This document shows positions 14,953-39,534 of a stretch of 64,000 nucleotides of DNA, piece by piece (position 1 is the first letter of the stretch; each line of letters starts with the position of its first letter). The stretch lies in assembly GCA_054601695.1 (NCBI GenBank), contig BAAHQB010000156.1, forward strand, positions 1-64,000, in the 5' to 3' direction. The stretch comes from Amorphochlora amoebiformis. Lineage: Eukaryota > Cercozoa > Chlorarachniophyceae. The translations under genes were made by a program, and so were the position numbers. The notes under the pieces were generated by a model. That model made no database searches and was not told the DNA's origin. It was given only the letters and a program-made list of their open reading frames with translations.

Positions 14953-15242
14953 GTGTATGTATATGTATATATATGTATAAATATATATATATATATATGT
15001 ATGTACATATATATATGGGTGTAAATGTGTATATATGTGTATATACATATATTATATTTATATACACACATACATATATATGTACATATATAACATATAT
15101 ATATATGTGTGTATATATATGTAAATATATACATATGAATATATAAATATATCTAAATATATCTGTATACATACACAAATATACGTATATGTATATATGT
15201 ATATATGTGTGGGTATCTGTATGATGTACACATACATGTAAT

Positions 15243-15297
<55 letters not shown>

Positions 15298-15318
15298 TAA
15301 GTATTAAATATCTATATA

Positions 15319-15349
<31 letters not shown>

Positions 15350-15371
15350 GTATGTATAATATATACTTATA

Positions 15372-15410
<39 letters not shown>

Positions 15411-15440
15411 TAATATATAATGTATGTATAAATAAAAATT
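14470..15440. repeat. (TA)n microsatellite
   Basis: Nearly 1 kb of TA with GTGTGT and CATACA insertions. Confidence 0.95.
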
Positions 15441-15489
15441 AAGGTACGTTTGTATAAGTTTTTAGTGTACGTTATGTTACATTAGGTTA

Positions 15490-15870
15490 GCATTTAATGA
15501 AGGATTAGGTGTGGGTGTGGGTGTGGTGTAGTTAAAGCTATGCAACCACATTTTTGGGTTAGGCTAACCATATGCGTGGGTGTAGTGTAGTTAAAGCTAT
15601 GCAACCACATGCTTGGGTAAGCCATATGTGTGGATGTGGTGTAGCTTAAGCTATGTAACCATATGATAAGGGTAAGCACACAGTTGGGTAAGGGTAATGA
15701 TTGGTTGGGTGGGTGAGGATATTGTTGGATAGTTGCAACCACATTGTTAGGTGACGGTAACCATATGGTTGGGTGTGGGTGAGGGCATGTTCGGATAAGA
15801 CTGACTAACCCTATAGTTCGGTAGGCAAGCGTATGCTTGGGTAGGTAAGGACACTGTTGTTGAGTAAGGG
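15490..15870. repeat. Degenerate repeat with AAGCTATGCAACCACAT units
   Basis: Copies of a 50-60 base unit containing GTAG(T/C)TWAAGCTATG.AACCA.AT and GGGTAAGG/GGGTTAGG linkers. A minus-strand frame is open through it, but repeat structure explains this. Confidence 0.65.
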
Positions 15871-15899
15871 TAAGCACATCAGCGTGTTGGACGTATCTG

Positions 15900-16240
15900 A
15901 CATGCTGTAACGGTGTGAGGTGACGGTCATTGGATGCTCCACTCGCGCGCTTCCAAACCCGCCCTTCGACTTCCATCCAGACGGAACTCTACAACCAGGT
16001 TTAGGCCATTTTCGCACATATCGTCCACAAGACGCATGCATGCACAGAACCCCTTCCTCTATATCCGAACCCATACGCCACGGACCTAAAGCCTATACCA
16101 TGCGGACCCCAAGTTGGATCCCAACCCCTCCGATGAGAACAAAAGCAGAGACTTGTTCGATTCATTTCTACTTGAGAACAGAGAGACTTGTTCGATTCAT
16201 TTCTACTCCAGACTGTTTCCAAATCTGTAAATTCCTATAT
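15900..16240. other. Unique island, possible exon on either strand
   Basis: Plus strand gives LARFQTRPSTSIQTELYNQ before CAG/GTTTAG at about 16000; minus strand gives MEVEGRVWKRASGASNDRHL after an acceptor GGTTGTAG at about 15990. A 25-base direct duplication containing GACTTGTTCGATTCATTTCT sits at 16151-16205 and ends in an acceptor-like CTACTCCAG. The strand is not resolved. Confidence 0.3.
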
Positions 16241-16635
16241 CATGCCCAAATGCCCGTCCTCATGTCCTCATGCCCACATGCCCGTCCTCATGTCCTCATG
16301 CCCACATGCCCGTCCTCATATCCTCATGCCCACATCCCCGTCCTCATGTCCTCATGCCCACATCCCCGTCCTCATGCCCACATGCCCGTCCTCATGCCCA
16401 AACCACTCAATCCCATGATCACATGCCCATTTCCATGCACGCCTGCCTATCCCCAAGCCCACGTGCCCATCCCCATGCCCAAGTGCCCATCTCCATGTCC
16501 ACGAGACCATCCCCATGCCCACATGCCCGTCTCGATGCCCACGTGCCCGTCTCGATGCCCATGTGCCCACGGGAACATCTTCGTGCTCACATGCCCATCG
16601 GCCCCATCCCCGTGCCCATATTCCCATACCTGTGC
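16240..16635. repeat. CCCATGCCCGTCCTCATGCC minisatellite
   Basis: Long C-rich array of CCCACATGCCCGTCCTCATG and relatives (about 25 short units). Its apparent Pro/His/Met/Ser frames are repeat products. Confidence 0.9.
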
Positions 16636-16639
16636 GCCC

Positions 16640-17047
16640 ATCGTTATAGGCATACCATATGCACGTAGGTTTGTGAATCTTCTAGGTACAATAAAATGGT
16701 CTGGTGTGTGCACTATGGTGTTGTGTTGGAACTCTGGTGTGGTGTGCTGTTCTTGTTTTTACTCTAGACTTGTGTTCCGTGGCTGTCGGTAGGCGCCCCC
16801 AGCCGTTCTTAATTTATTATCAAATGTGTGATATGTGTCATACGTGTGATACGTGGGATATATACGTGGTAATTGTATTATTCCATCAGGTGTATCCTCG
16901 TGTTGGATCTCTACCAGGCATTCATGCTATAACGTACTGACACCCTCATCCCACCAATGAAAACAACCCAATCCCTCACCTCACCAAGTCATCATGAAAA
17001 CATCGCAAACCCCTCACCTCACCAACTCATCATCAAGACATCCCAAA

Positions 17048-17102
<55 letters not shown>

Positions 17103-17265
17103 CATACACATGTACATACATACACATATATACTTATACACATATATATATATATACCCCTCACCTCAGCAAGTGATCATAAAAACATCCCAAACCCCTC
17201 ACCTCACCAAGCCATCATCAACACATCCCAACCCCTCACCTCAGCAAGTGATCATGCCACATCAC
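16640..17265. repeat. 37-base tandem repeats around a (TA)n block
   Basis: After 300 bases without a supported exon (16640-16940), units containing CCCCTCACCTCACCAAGTCATCAT recur on both sides of a TA tract at 17050-17155. The last units run up to the start codon at 17280. Confidence 0.75.
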
Positions 17266-17279
17266 TCTTATTCGCGTAC

Positions 17280-19586
<2,307 letters not shown>

Positions 19587-19664
19587 AAATTGCTAACCTA
19601 ACCCATAAACACAATGTGAACGTCTTCTATCTATGTACAAACCTCTATAACTACGAACAATAAA

Positions 19665-21335
<1,671 letters not shown>

Positions 21336-21403
21336 TTGATATTCGAGTCATACATTTATATATTTGGTATATTAATAACGATATTTAAAATGCATATTTG
21401 TAG

Positions 21404-21517
21404 GTCTCACCAGCCATCGAGTGTCAGTACATTCGTGTTGTGTGCAGGGAGAACATGCAGGGTAAGGAAAACAGTGCATACGATAGCATCGGCTTTTGGG
21501 AGATCCGATTTATGTGA
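21404..21517 (+). CDS. Terminal exon of an unidentified plus-strand gene
   Basis: After an acceptor GCATATTTGTAG the frame reads VSPAIECQYIRVVCREN through ENSAYDSIGFWEIRFM to a TGA at 21515-21517 (37 residues, phase 0 entry). Alternating hydrophobic residues and the SIGFWEIRF end suggest a beta-strand-rich domain edge. Upstream exons must lie in or beyond the (TA)n block at 19.7-21.3 kb and were not found. Family not recognised. Confidence 0.55.
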   Translation, partial: VSPAIECQYIRVVCRENMQGKENSAYDSIGFWEIRFM

Positions 21518-21539
21518 TATTTCTAGGGTATATATGTAT

Positions 21540-22140
21540 GCATGTGCTTACTCTACCTAGTCTACTGATGGGGTGGTGTCGGCAGTGGAAATCTTTGTAC
21601 AATTAGTCGCGGATCCGGAGAACTATAGGTCTAAACTTTAGTAGACTTTATTTAGATTGTACGTGTAAGAGTGTCGCTAGTGTGATGATCGGCATTGATC
21701 GCATGGCTGTCTAGATGCTCATACTTATGAATTTATGAATTTATATTACCCCGCAAGTCAGATTCACACCATGTTGGATGTTAGGTTGGTCCGGGGCGCA
21801 GTACATCATGTGGCGTACTTAGTCCAGAGTTAATTATAATTCTCTAGATTCTTGTGAAACCTTGACACATGGACATGCATCCTAGGCCGCGCGCGCGCGC
21901 GCGCGCGCCGGCATCCCAGGCATCCGTCTAGATCATGAGTTGACTAAATTCAACCTTGATGGTTGTCTAGTTGTATCATGGTACTTTTGACTAGTTTGAT
22001 ACCTACTAGACAGAAGATAGATATCATCTGCATGTACGTGGGTCGATGTGCATGCTGGGTAAATCCTAGATCTACTAGTCTAGTAGCCTGTTGTTATGCA
22101 TGATCATCGGATATACTCTAGTACTCTAGATAGTAGACTT
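21540..22140. other. CTAG-rich intergenic spacer with a (GC)n tract
   Basis: Unique DNA with many CTAG tetramers (for example CTAGATCTACTAGTCTAGTAG near 22065) and a run of alternating GC at about 21890-21907 flanked by CCTAGG and CCGGCATCCCAGG. It lies downstream of the 21.4-kb exon and of the aminomutase stop codon, between convergent genes. Confidence 0.6.
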
Positions 22141-22380
22141 TTGACGTTATTCTTGAATCTGCTCTAGTATTATTATCTAGATACATGGCATCATGCGGCC
22201 GCTGGTGCCACGGTGAATGAATATATGTAGTCAATAAATCGCTGACATATAATTGATAACATTGGGTGAGAACTGTCATTGAGGCGAATATAATGTCTAC
22301 TAAGTCGCTTAAGCTTCCCATAGCTGCTGACTCCTTAAGACACTGCATACAGTTGTACATGAAGTTGTAGACCTGATCAT

Positions 22381-23668
22381 CTAAATGGAAGCGAAGACCT
22401 CCTTGGCGGCTGCGATGGTTTTGTCAACGTCCTCCTCGGTGTGAGCGAGAGACGTGAATCCTGCCTCGTAGGAGCTCGGAGCGAGGTAGATTCCACGCTC
22501 GAGCATGCCGCGGTGCCACTTGGCGAACCTAACAAGAGTGAGTGTGTGTATGTTGTAAAGAAAGGGTGAAAGGATACAGCGCATAGTGCAATGAAATGGC
22601 AGCATGTTGTTTAACCTAACCTAGCAAGGCTGAGAGCTCGTGCATGTTGTACACAAAAGGCATGTTGAAAGGAAAAGGTGGAAGGATCCAGCGCATGGTA
22701 CAATGAAATGGCAGCATGTTTAACCTAACCTAGCAAGGGTGAGAGCTCATGCATGTTGTACACAAAAGGCATGTTGTAACAAAAAGCCATCTTGTAACAA
22801 AAAGGCATGTTGTAAGGCAAAGGCGGAAGGATTGATACAGCGCATTGTACAATGAAATGACAGCATGTTTAAGCTAACAAGATTGAGAGCTCATGCATGC
22901 TGCAAAGAAAAGGCGTGTTGTAAGGAAAAGGCGTAGGATACAGCGCATAGTCAGGAGCTCGTGCATGTTAGAAGGAAGGCATGTTGTAAAGAAAAGCTGC
23001 AAGTATACCGTGCATAGTACAATGAAATGAAATGGTTCAAGTGCAAGGAAACAATCAGTACAAGACAAGACATGTTGGGATTTTGATATTGTGATATTGT
23101 GAAAACCGACTTGGCCGTGTCGGACTTGGCGGCGTCGGCGAAACAGTTGACCGGCCCCTTAGTGAAGAAGAATCCGAACATGCCGCGGATGTGCCCACCA
23201 CACACGTCATGGCCCGCCTCCTTAGCGGCATCCAGAATGCCATTAATGAGCTTGCCGGTAATCTTGTCAAGCTGCTCGTAGCTTCCGGGTTGCTTGAGTC
23301 TCTCCATGGTCGCGATACCAGCAGCCATGGCGAGCGGGTTTCCGGAGAGGGTTCCGGCCTGGTACATGGGTCCAGCTGGGGCTACCATCTCCATGATTTC
23401 CTTCTTTCCACCGTAGGCGCCGACGGGAAGTCCTCCTCCGATGACCTTGCCCATAGTGGTGACATCGGGGGTCACGCCAAAGTATTCCTGCGCTCCGCCT
23501 GTCAATGTGACCATGTGTCCATGTGACCATGTGACCATGTGTCCATGTGTCAATGTTTTCGAATTCTTGACTCAAAACGTCATGTGTTTCCTGGCTAAAT
23601 TTGAAATATACACATTTCCACATTGTATAAATAATACTAGAGAAATGCTTGTAGCATCTTTTCGCGTG

Positions 23669-23706
<38 letters not shown>

Positions 23707-23804
23707 ATAAACATATTTTACGTACTAGATATAATATATGTATATGTGTATATATCTTTATGCCTTTATACATGTACATACACATGTTTGCATATACAAT
23801 ATAC

Positions 23805-23847
<43 letters not shown>

Positions 23848-24573
23848 TATAATTCTATGCACATGTACATAAATGAAAGATGAATAGACAGCCTTCGGAG
23901 TTTGTGATGGACACACTGACCGTAGGCGATGCGGAACCCTGTCATGACTTCGTCAAAAACGAGAAGAGACCCATTCTCGTCACAGAGCTTACGAAGGCCC
24001 TCAAGGAACTCCTTGGTGGGAGGGATGAATCCGGAGTTACCGACAACGGGCTCCAAGATCACACCGGCGATCTCGTCTTTGTTGTCCTCAAAGATCTAAC
24101 GTCACGTAACAAACTGTATCACTCAAGGCGGCTCCTTTACCAACAGAACACCTCTGTTTCGTTCAAACAGAAACAGAACACCTCCTTTTCAAACAGAAAT
24201 AGAAGCCTCCTTTCAAAAAAAAAAAGTTCTTTTCAAACAAAAGAGCTCATTTTCAAACAAAAGAGCTCAAAAAAAGAGGTCTATTTAACACAAGAGGTGG
24301 TCCGGGTCCGAGTGTAGTATTATCACCTTTTTCACGCTCTCGAGATCGTTGTAGCTGGCGCACAGGGTTCCTTGGGTTGCCGCCTTGGGTACTCCCGGGG
24401 AGTCAGGAAGACCGAGAGTGGCGACACCAGATCCGGCCTGAACGAGGAACGAGTCGGCATGCCCTACATTGGTTCAGAACTATATATTCTATGTACATAC
24501 ATATATATATAGATATACATGTGTGTGTATATATGTATTATATATACATTCAAATATGAATATACATATTACA

Positions 24574-24621
<48 letters not shown>

Positions 24622-24630
24622 TTATATTTA

Positions 24631-24679
<49 letters not shown>

Positions 24680-24680
24680 A

Positions 24681-24722
<42 letters not shown>

Positions 24723-24923
24723 GTAAATATATGTATGTATACATGTAAATATATATGTATGTGCATATATAGTAGATATAAATATTTATATATACTTTAT
24801 ATCTGTACATATATATATATATATATATATGTATGTGTATATATGTATGTGTGTAGTATATATACATTTGAAATGGACATACCAAAAGAACTGCACATAT
24901 GTGTATGTACTTTATGAATATAA

Positions 24924-24975
<52 letters not shown>

Positions 24976-25150
24976 TATACATATGTATTTGAAATGGACA
25001 CAGATAAACTGCATATATGATTGGATTTACATAAGTTTTTTCATATCAATACAAATGTAAGATAATATTCACAGTCAAAGTGCGATACATTTATAAATTT
25101 ATTTATCGGTATATACATCAAATAAACATGTTTATTATTTTTAAATATGC

Positions 25151-25232
<82 letters not shown>

Positions 25233-25234
25233 GA

Positions 25235-25333
<99 letters not shown>

Positions 25334-25386
25334 ACATACTCTGTAATATATACACATATAATATATATTATATATATATATATACA

Positions 25387-25438
<52 letters not shown>

Positions 25439-25555
25439 AAATGTACATACAAAAAATATACACTCTTTTATATATATATATATACATACTATGTAATATA
25501 TACTTATATATGCAGTAATATATATATATATAGTAATATTTAATATATATATTAA

Positions 25556-25618
<63 letters not shown>

Positions 25619-26660
25619 TACAAAAATCTCCAGGTTTTAATGTACCATGATAACAGCCCTCGAACTTGATAACCTTCTCGCGGTTGGTGTAGGCACGAAT
25701 TAGGCGGATCATGCCCATGCATGCCTCAGTACCGGAGTTGGTGAACCGAACCATCTCGACGGAAGGCACAGCGTCGATGACCATCTTAGCGAGCTCGTTT
25801 TCGAGCACACCCGGGGCTCCAAACGAAGTGCCCTGTATTATCGACTTGTAAGATTGGTACACCATCTCATGAATGTTGTACACACACACACACACACGCG
25901 CATAGAGGCGTGACCTTCTCCATCGTCTCCTTTATCTTTCCGAGAACAGTATCGTCAGCATGTCCGATGATGGCAGGGCCCCAAGTACCCACGTAGTCAA
26001 TGTACTTGTTTCCGTCCACGTCCCACGCGTAGGCTCTGTACAGCACCAGTGAGCTCGCAAATCGTATGATCGAAGGAACTCAGAAAGCTACCCTTTCACA
26101 TGGTCGAAGACAACGGGGTCACCACCAACCGACTTGAACGCACGCACCGGCGACGATACACCTCCAGGCATGAGCGTCTTCGCCTCCGCAAAAATCTAAG
26201 ACCAAGAGCCATCGAAACGAAGACATTGTTACAACACAGTTCTAGGAACAGAAAGCTACACGTGTCAATTAGCCAAATTCAAAAAAGATACAAGATAATA
26301 ACCATAGCAGTAATACCCCCCCTTTCAAATTACACATATCTTTTGTGAATCAGGCAGGCAGGCATGGAATTTCACTTTTCAAGGGTTGTAGAGGACCTCT
26401 TGAGACTTGGTGGTGATATGTGTAGGTTTTTCGACGACAGCCGAGTGAACATTGACGCTTCGGGAGAGGTGGGTGGGTTTAATCGCCGACATCGACATCG
26501 GGCCACGGGTTGCAACCCCCGAGCCCACGCTAGCAAAACCGCTCATGCCCACCATAAGCCCAGCTATTAGGGCGATGTTCACGGCCACCGAAACCACCAG
26601 GGGCTTGGACCAACGGGAGGGGGCGGCGGAACCAAATGCTCTGTAGTGCGCGACTGCCAT
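22381..26660 (-). CDS. hemL: Glutamate-1-semialdehyde 2,1-aminomutase, plastid-targeted
   Basis: This PLP enzyme converts glutamate-1-semialdehyde to 5-aminolevulinate, the first committed tetrapyrrole precursor in plastids. Eight exons on the minus strand: 26660-26397, 26195-26092, 26035-25915, 25832-25646, 24463-24327, 24095-23921, 23498-23108 and 22528-22381, giving about 508 residues. Family landmarks in order: [90 protein letters not shown], the cofactor lysine in [27 protein letters not shown] and [16 protein letters not shown]. The first 88 residues precede the conserved core. They carry a short polar start, a hydrophobic segment at residues 21-46 and a Ser/Thr/basic stretch, consistent with a bipartite leader for a complex plastid. 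The last intron does not fit GT-AG in phase: one base must be shifted. Introns contain (TA)n and short tandem repeats. Confidence 0.96.
22560..23050. repeat. Intronic tandem repeats in the aminomutase gene
   Basis: Four to five degenerate units containing GGATACAGCGCATAGT, ACAATGAAATGGCAGCATGTT and CATGTTGTAAGGAAAAGGC fill the last intron. Confidence 0.75.
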
Positions 26661-26860
26661 GGCCAGAAATTTGATATGGGGTACTCAAGCTCAGGGATTC
26701 GATATTGCTGGAGACTGCAGCTCTTGTGGGTCAGGGATTCTTCCGCTTCGTTTGCTTCCGGTGATTCGTCGGAAATCTCGTGAACGCTCCAGTATGGATC
26801 CCGGATGAATCCCGGTATTACGGCTAAATCCCCACGGCACGTGTCTTCCACACGTTGAAA
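26661..26860. promoter_or_regulatory. Shared intergenic region of two divergent genes
   Basis: Exactly 200 bases separate the divergent start codons of the aminomutase (26660, minus) and the membrane protein gene (26861, plus). It probably contains both promoters. No TATA box or other element could be assigned with confidence. Confidence 0.5.
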
Positions 26861-27340
26861 ATGGCAGGGTCTTCGTCATTCAGCAGGAGGTACATAAAGC
26901 ATCGCAGCAAGCGGGGAGCGAGCAGTTCCATGCTGACGGTACGACCATGTGCCACATGATATCGCATGAACGACACGTGGCATGCCAAAGCGTACATGTA
27001 TCCCGAATATGAGTTGGGTATTTGTTCGAGACATGTTCCAACGCAGGTTGCATGGATGATCTTCGTGTTCATCGGAGCAGCCTACACCAACCCTACCTTA
27101 TTCTCATTCACAGTTTCTACAACGACGAAAGGATCCGGCGAAGCGAATGCTCTCACAACACCAACGGTACAAACCGTCGACCCTTCGAATAGAAACCCAA
27201 ACCCCGCACAGAGCAATGTGGAGGGTGACGAAATCTCCTCTCAAGATTCGGTACCGGATCCTCTGGACTTGATGAAAACTGCAAATTTGCCCAGAGGTTT
27301 TGATCCCGCACCTGTGGACTCTGAGGATGACAACATCTAA
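26861..27340 (+). CDS. Small single-pass membrane protein, unknown function
   Basis: Exon 1 (26861-26938) encodes MAGSSSFSRRYIKHRSKRGA then SSSMLT; exon 2 (27047-27340) starts after CCAACGCAG and joins in phase 0, giving 123 residues and a TAA stop. Layout: a basic N-terminus (residues 9-19), one hydrophobic segment VAWMIFVFIGAAYTNPTLF (27-45), then a polar, acidic tail ending FDPAPVDSEDDNI. Basic residues before the helix suggest a signal-anchor or organelle-targeted topology. It is transcribed divergently from the aminomutase, so a plastid role is possible but not shown. Family not recognised. Confidence 0.68.
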
Positions 27341-28060
27341 ACCTACAATGCTGCTGAGCATTTCTGCAACTTTCACTCACCATTTAGATTATTATTATAC
27401 TGTCCAACGAGTATCAATCAGATATGATCCAAATAATAGCTAAAATCTAGAGAATTGTGTACATGTAGTATGATTCTAAAGCTAGTAAGGATGTAACTCA
27501 ATTTGTGTTCACATTTTTTTTCAATACGTATATACGCGGTACTACGTATACACGTTACGCCCTCGTACTTCTTATATTACTCATACATCAACAGATTTCA
27601 AAGTGATAAGAGGATAAAATTACCAAGCCCTAAGAGCAGCGAACCCATATATATATATATATATATATATGTACACGTGTACTAGGTACATGTACACATT
27701 AATCTAGTTAATATTAATGATTGTTTCCTTTGGACTATAATACAATGAGTATAAAATTTAAACAATGCTTCACTGGCGCATTGGACTAATTTAACCATCT
27801 CTGTATTTACACCGCTAGACTCTAGAGACTCTAGAGACTCCAGAGACTCCAAAGACTGTGTGAATGTAGCTAGCAAAAGCCTTAGAGTCACAACAAATAT
27901 AGTTACATTTGCAATAGATAGGAATGCCTCCTGAAAATGCGAATTGTCTAGAGTGTATCTATGACACCTAGGCCGTCGCTGCCACTCATCGAATTCTTGC
28001 TACTTCGCTTTTCCTAATTGGAAATTAGGAACATATGTCGGATTATCACCATTATATCTG
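27341..28060. other. Intergenic spacer
   Basis: AT-rich unique DNA with a short (TA)n at 27647-27670, a GACTCTAGA triplication near 27822-27855 and CTAG tetramers. A minus-strand frame across the GACTCTAGA repeat gives SLESLESLES and is judged repeat-driven. No gene supported. Confidence 0.5.
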
Positions 28061-28064
28061 ATAT

Positions 28065-28119
28065 GCACACATATACATATATATATATATATCATATATA
28101 TATATGTATTTCATGTGTA

Positions 28120-28194
<75 letters not shown>

Positions 28195-28267
28195 TGTGAA
28201 CATATCTATGAGATATATATATATATATGTGTGTTTTTGTGTATGTATATATATATATATGTATATG

Positions 28268-28310
<43 letters not shown>

Positions 28311-28485
28311 GTGCATACATATAAATACATACACATGTCAAAAACTATTACTATTTTTGACTAGTATATACACATGTCGAGTTGGACTGAATAGACAAAC
28401 TAACCCTTCGCGCATATGCGAGTTTTTGAAATTTCGATAACTCTTCTCGTAGCCTTTTTATCTCTTCTTTCATATCGCTCTGAAC

Positions 28486-28541
<56 letters not shown>

Positions 28542-28620
28542 TATATATATTTCCATCAGATCTTTATATACTTCCATCATAAGTACATATATATGTATGT
28601 ATATGCGTGTATCGTGTTGA
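28065..28620. repeat. (TA)n microsatellite blocks
   Basis: Two TA blocks separated by a unique stretch at 28335-28485 in which I could not define an exon. Confidence 0.9.
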
Positions 28621-28639
28621 AGCGGCGAAGGGTATAGGT

Positions 28640-28790
28640 GAGGCATGAGGCGAGACATGAGGTGAGATATGAGGCGAGGCATGAGGTTAGACATGAGGTG
28701 AGGCATGAGGTGAGACATGAGGTGAGGCATGAGGTGAGGCATGAGGTGAGGCATAAGGTGAGACATGAAGTGAGACGTGAGGTGAGACAT
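28640..28790. repeat. GAGGCATGAGGTGAGACAT minisatellite
   Basis: About thirteen copies of a 10-base unit GAGRYATGAGGT. It leads directly into the exon-like sequence at 28800. Confidence 0.9.
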
Positions 28791-28799
28791 GCGAGGAAG

Positions 28800-28919
28800 C
28801 AACTCGATGACGAGATATCGCAATCGCAAGAGGGAAACATACTCAGAGCTATGCTCAACACCGCTACATCGTTACAGATCCCGAGTATCGCTAACGATTG
28901 CCTCAACAAGCGCCACATG
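28800..28919 (+). CDS. Internal exon of an unidentified gene
   Basis: After GACATGCGAGGAAG the plus strand reads QLDDEISQSQEGNILRAMLN followed by TATSLQIPSIANDCLNKRHM, then a donor-like CACATG/GTACTACC. It is about 40 residues of balanced composition, probably helical. The upstream minisatellite is in frame with it, so the acceptor is uncertain. Family not recognised. Confidence 0.45.
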
Positions 28920-29125
28920 GTACTACCCGGTAGTACCGGGGTTCCAGAATGAGGTGAGAAGGCTAAAGTCGCGCCGTGTCACGCTCGCGAAAATTTGAGA
29001 ATATTGTTGTCGCATACAATCCACTTGGCATAGTTCGAACAGGTCTCAACCAAATCATGGACTACCAGAGCTATACAATACAAAACATTAACAAAAACAT
29101 ATATACACATTTAAAATATACTTTG
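28920..29125. repeat. Dispersed element signature, copy 2
   Basis: Contains the near-palindrome GGTACTACCCGGTAGTACC and GTGTCACGCTCGCGA and then ACTACCAGAGCTATAC before AACATATATACA, resembling elements at 1.9-2.3, 29.3-29.5 and 53.9-54.2 kb. Confidence 0.3.
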
Positions 29126-29177
<52 letters not shown>

Positions 29178-29181
29178 TATT

Positions 29182-29224
<43 letters not shown>

Positions 29225-29229
29225 TTGTT

Positions 29230-29500
29230 GAATCCAAAAAATAAATAGCATGACGAGTTCCAATAGCGGATATTGATAGAGTGTTGAAGAATATAATCGT
29301 ACGTATACTATAGATAGCTTGAGATCGCTGGAATTCCCAAGATTCTTGGAGATGCTCACATCCGGTAGGATTGCCGATACACGGCAGTACCCAGTAATAA
29401 CGGGGCTTCGAGGAGGCTTGAGAAAAGCGTGACGTCACGGCAAGTCACAGATTCCAACCACAGTTCTCACCTTAAATACCGACAATGGGTTGTGCTAACA
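29230..29500. repeat. Dispersed element signature, copy 3
   Basis: Carries GAGATCGCTGGAATTCCC, GGCAGTACCCAGTAATAACGG and GTGACGTCACGGCAAGTCACA and ends TGTGCTAACAATATATAT, matching copy 1 in motif order and in its junction with (TA)n. Confidence 0.4.
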
Positions 29501-29554
29501 ATATATATATATATATATGTATATAATATATATATATATATATATATTATATAC

Positions 29555-29647
<93 letters not shown>

Positions 29648-29662
29648 ATGTATATATATTAT

Positions 29663-29696
<34 letters not shown>

Positions 29697-29784
29697 GTAT
29701 GTATATGTATATATATATGTATAAACATATAAACACATGAATAACATGTATATTAGATATCTTTTCTGTATACCAATATATGAT

Positions 29785-29843
<59 letters not shown>

Positions 29844-30150
29844 TATATAGTTACGTGATAGCTATAAATACATTTATATCGATGTTGTGTATATATTCGC
29901 TAAAAATCTACGGCTGTTTGATGATGTGGGTCCTCGGACATAAATACCTATACCTAATACCTATACCTATACCTTCCGAACTGCCATAAATACCTATACC
30001 TATACCCTCCGAACTGCCATAAATACCTATACCTATACCTTCCGAACTACCTAAACATGTCGTACAATATTATATATATATATATATATTTATATATAGA
30101 TACGTATATAAATATGTGTATATATATGTATATATACATGTATGTGTATA
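29501..30150. repeat. (TA)n and ACCTATACCTATACC repeats
   Basis: TA blocks to about 29850, then three copies of a unit with AAATACCTATACCTATACC and TTCCGAACTGCC at 29940-30055. Confidence 0.85.
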
Positions 30151-30184
30151 TATGCATCCCACCGGTGATTGTTCGGCAGGTTGC

Positions 30185-30600
30185 AGCTTGACGTCCTAGA
30201 TAATATCATCAATATCATACCATCAATATTATATCATCAATATCATATCAATATCATATCATATCATCAATATCATATCATCAATATCATATCTTCAAGA
30301 TCATATCATCAATATCATATCATCAATGTCATATCATAAATATCGTATCATCAATATCATATCATCAATATCATATCATCAATATCATATCATCGATATC
30401 ATATCATCAATATCATATATCATCAATATCATACCTTCAATATAATATATATTAACATCATCAGTATCATATTTCCTCATCAACATCCCCAATATCGCCA
30501 ATATTACATATCATCATCATCATCATAAATATCATATAGCATCATCAATATCATCAATATCATCAATATGATCAATATCATGAATATCATGAATCACCAC
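30185..30600. repeat. ATCATATCATCAATATC minisatellite
   Basis: About 400 bases of ATCAATATCATATC-type repeats. Confidence 0.9.
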
Positions 30601-30667
30601 CAATGCGATGTCATAAATCATCGTGAATGCCACCAATAGCATGAATATTATAATATGTAATCCTCAC

Positions 30668-38119
<7,452 letters not shown>

Positions 38120-38760
38120 GGCCCGAGAAGTAAAATAATCGAATCTATGCATATATCACTATTCATGTGCATACACATACCTAACATAAATCATATCTTC
38201 ATATATGTATAAATATATATATATATATATATATACATCCAATATACAGTTAAATACATTTGTCCAAGTGATATCTTCCCGGTTAAAGAGACTTGCATAT
38301 GGTTTAGGCACAAGGTTAAGCCATAACCCTAAGGCATAGCCCAAGGCATAAGGTTAAGGCTAAGATTAGGGATAGTGTGATATATACCGTGGATCTGAGG
38401 AATAAGTCGTGTTGTCGGATTTCATACCGCAGAATTCGAAACTCTTCGCGACTTATATTTGAGAACCGCATAACGATGAAACCCTTTTCCTAAACAACAT
38501 GTGCATCTTTTAGACCCAACGACTTATACATTTGCATAACGACGAAACACTTTCCTAAACAAGATGTGCATCTTTAAAAAGGACGACTTATATTTGCATC
38601 ACGACGAATTATTTTTCCTAAACAAGATGTGCATCTTTGAAAGGACAGACTTATGCTTTAGAACGCCATAGCGATGAAAAATCTACCCCTAAATATCTTT
38701 ACGCTAGACACATTTCTACATCCTAATGTATAAACTGAACACCAGTAGAGTATACAATAA
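38120..38760. repeat. Upstream region of the 38.1-kb gene with tandem repeats
   Basis: (TA)n near 38210, degenerate AAGGTTAAGGC / CCATAACCCTAAGGC telomere-like repeats at 38310-38370, and about four units containing GACTTATATTTG.ATAACGACGAA and AAACAAGATGTGCATCTTT at 38440-38660. No gene seen. Confidence 0.6.
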
Positions 38761-39530
<770 letters not shown>

Positions 39531-39534
39531 CATG

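Noticed and set aside
16188-16668. Long Pro/His/Met/Ser frames suggesting a proline-rich protein
   Set aside because: They follow the CCCATGCCC minisatellite and appear in several frames on both strands.
30185-30600. Possible regulatory array of ATATCATATC motifs
   Set aside because: Simple minisatellite without any supporting context.
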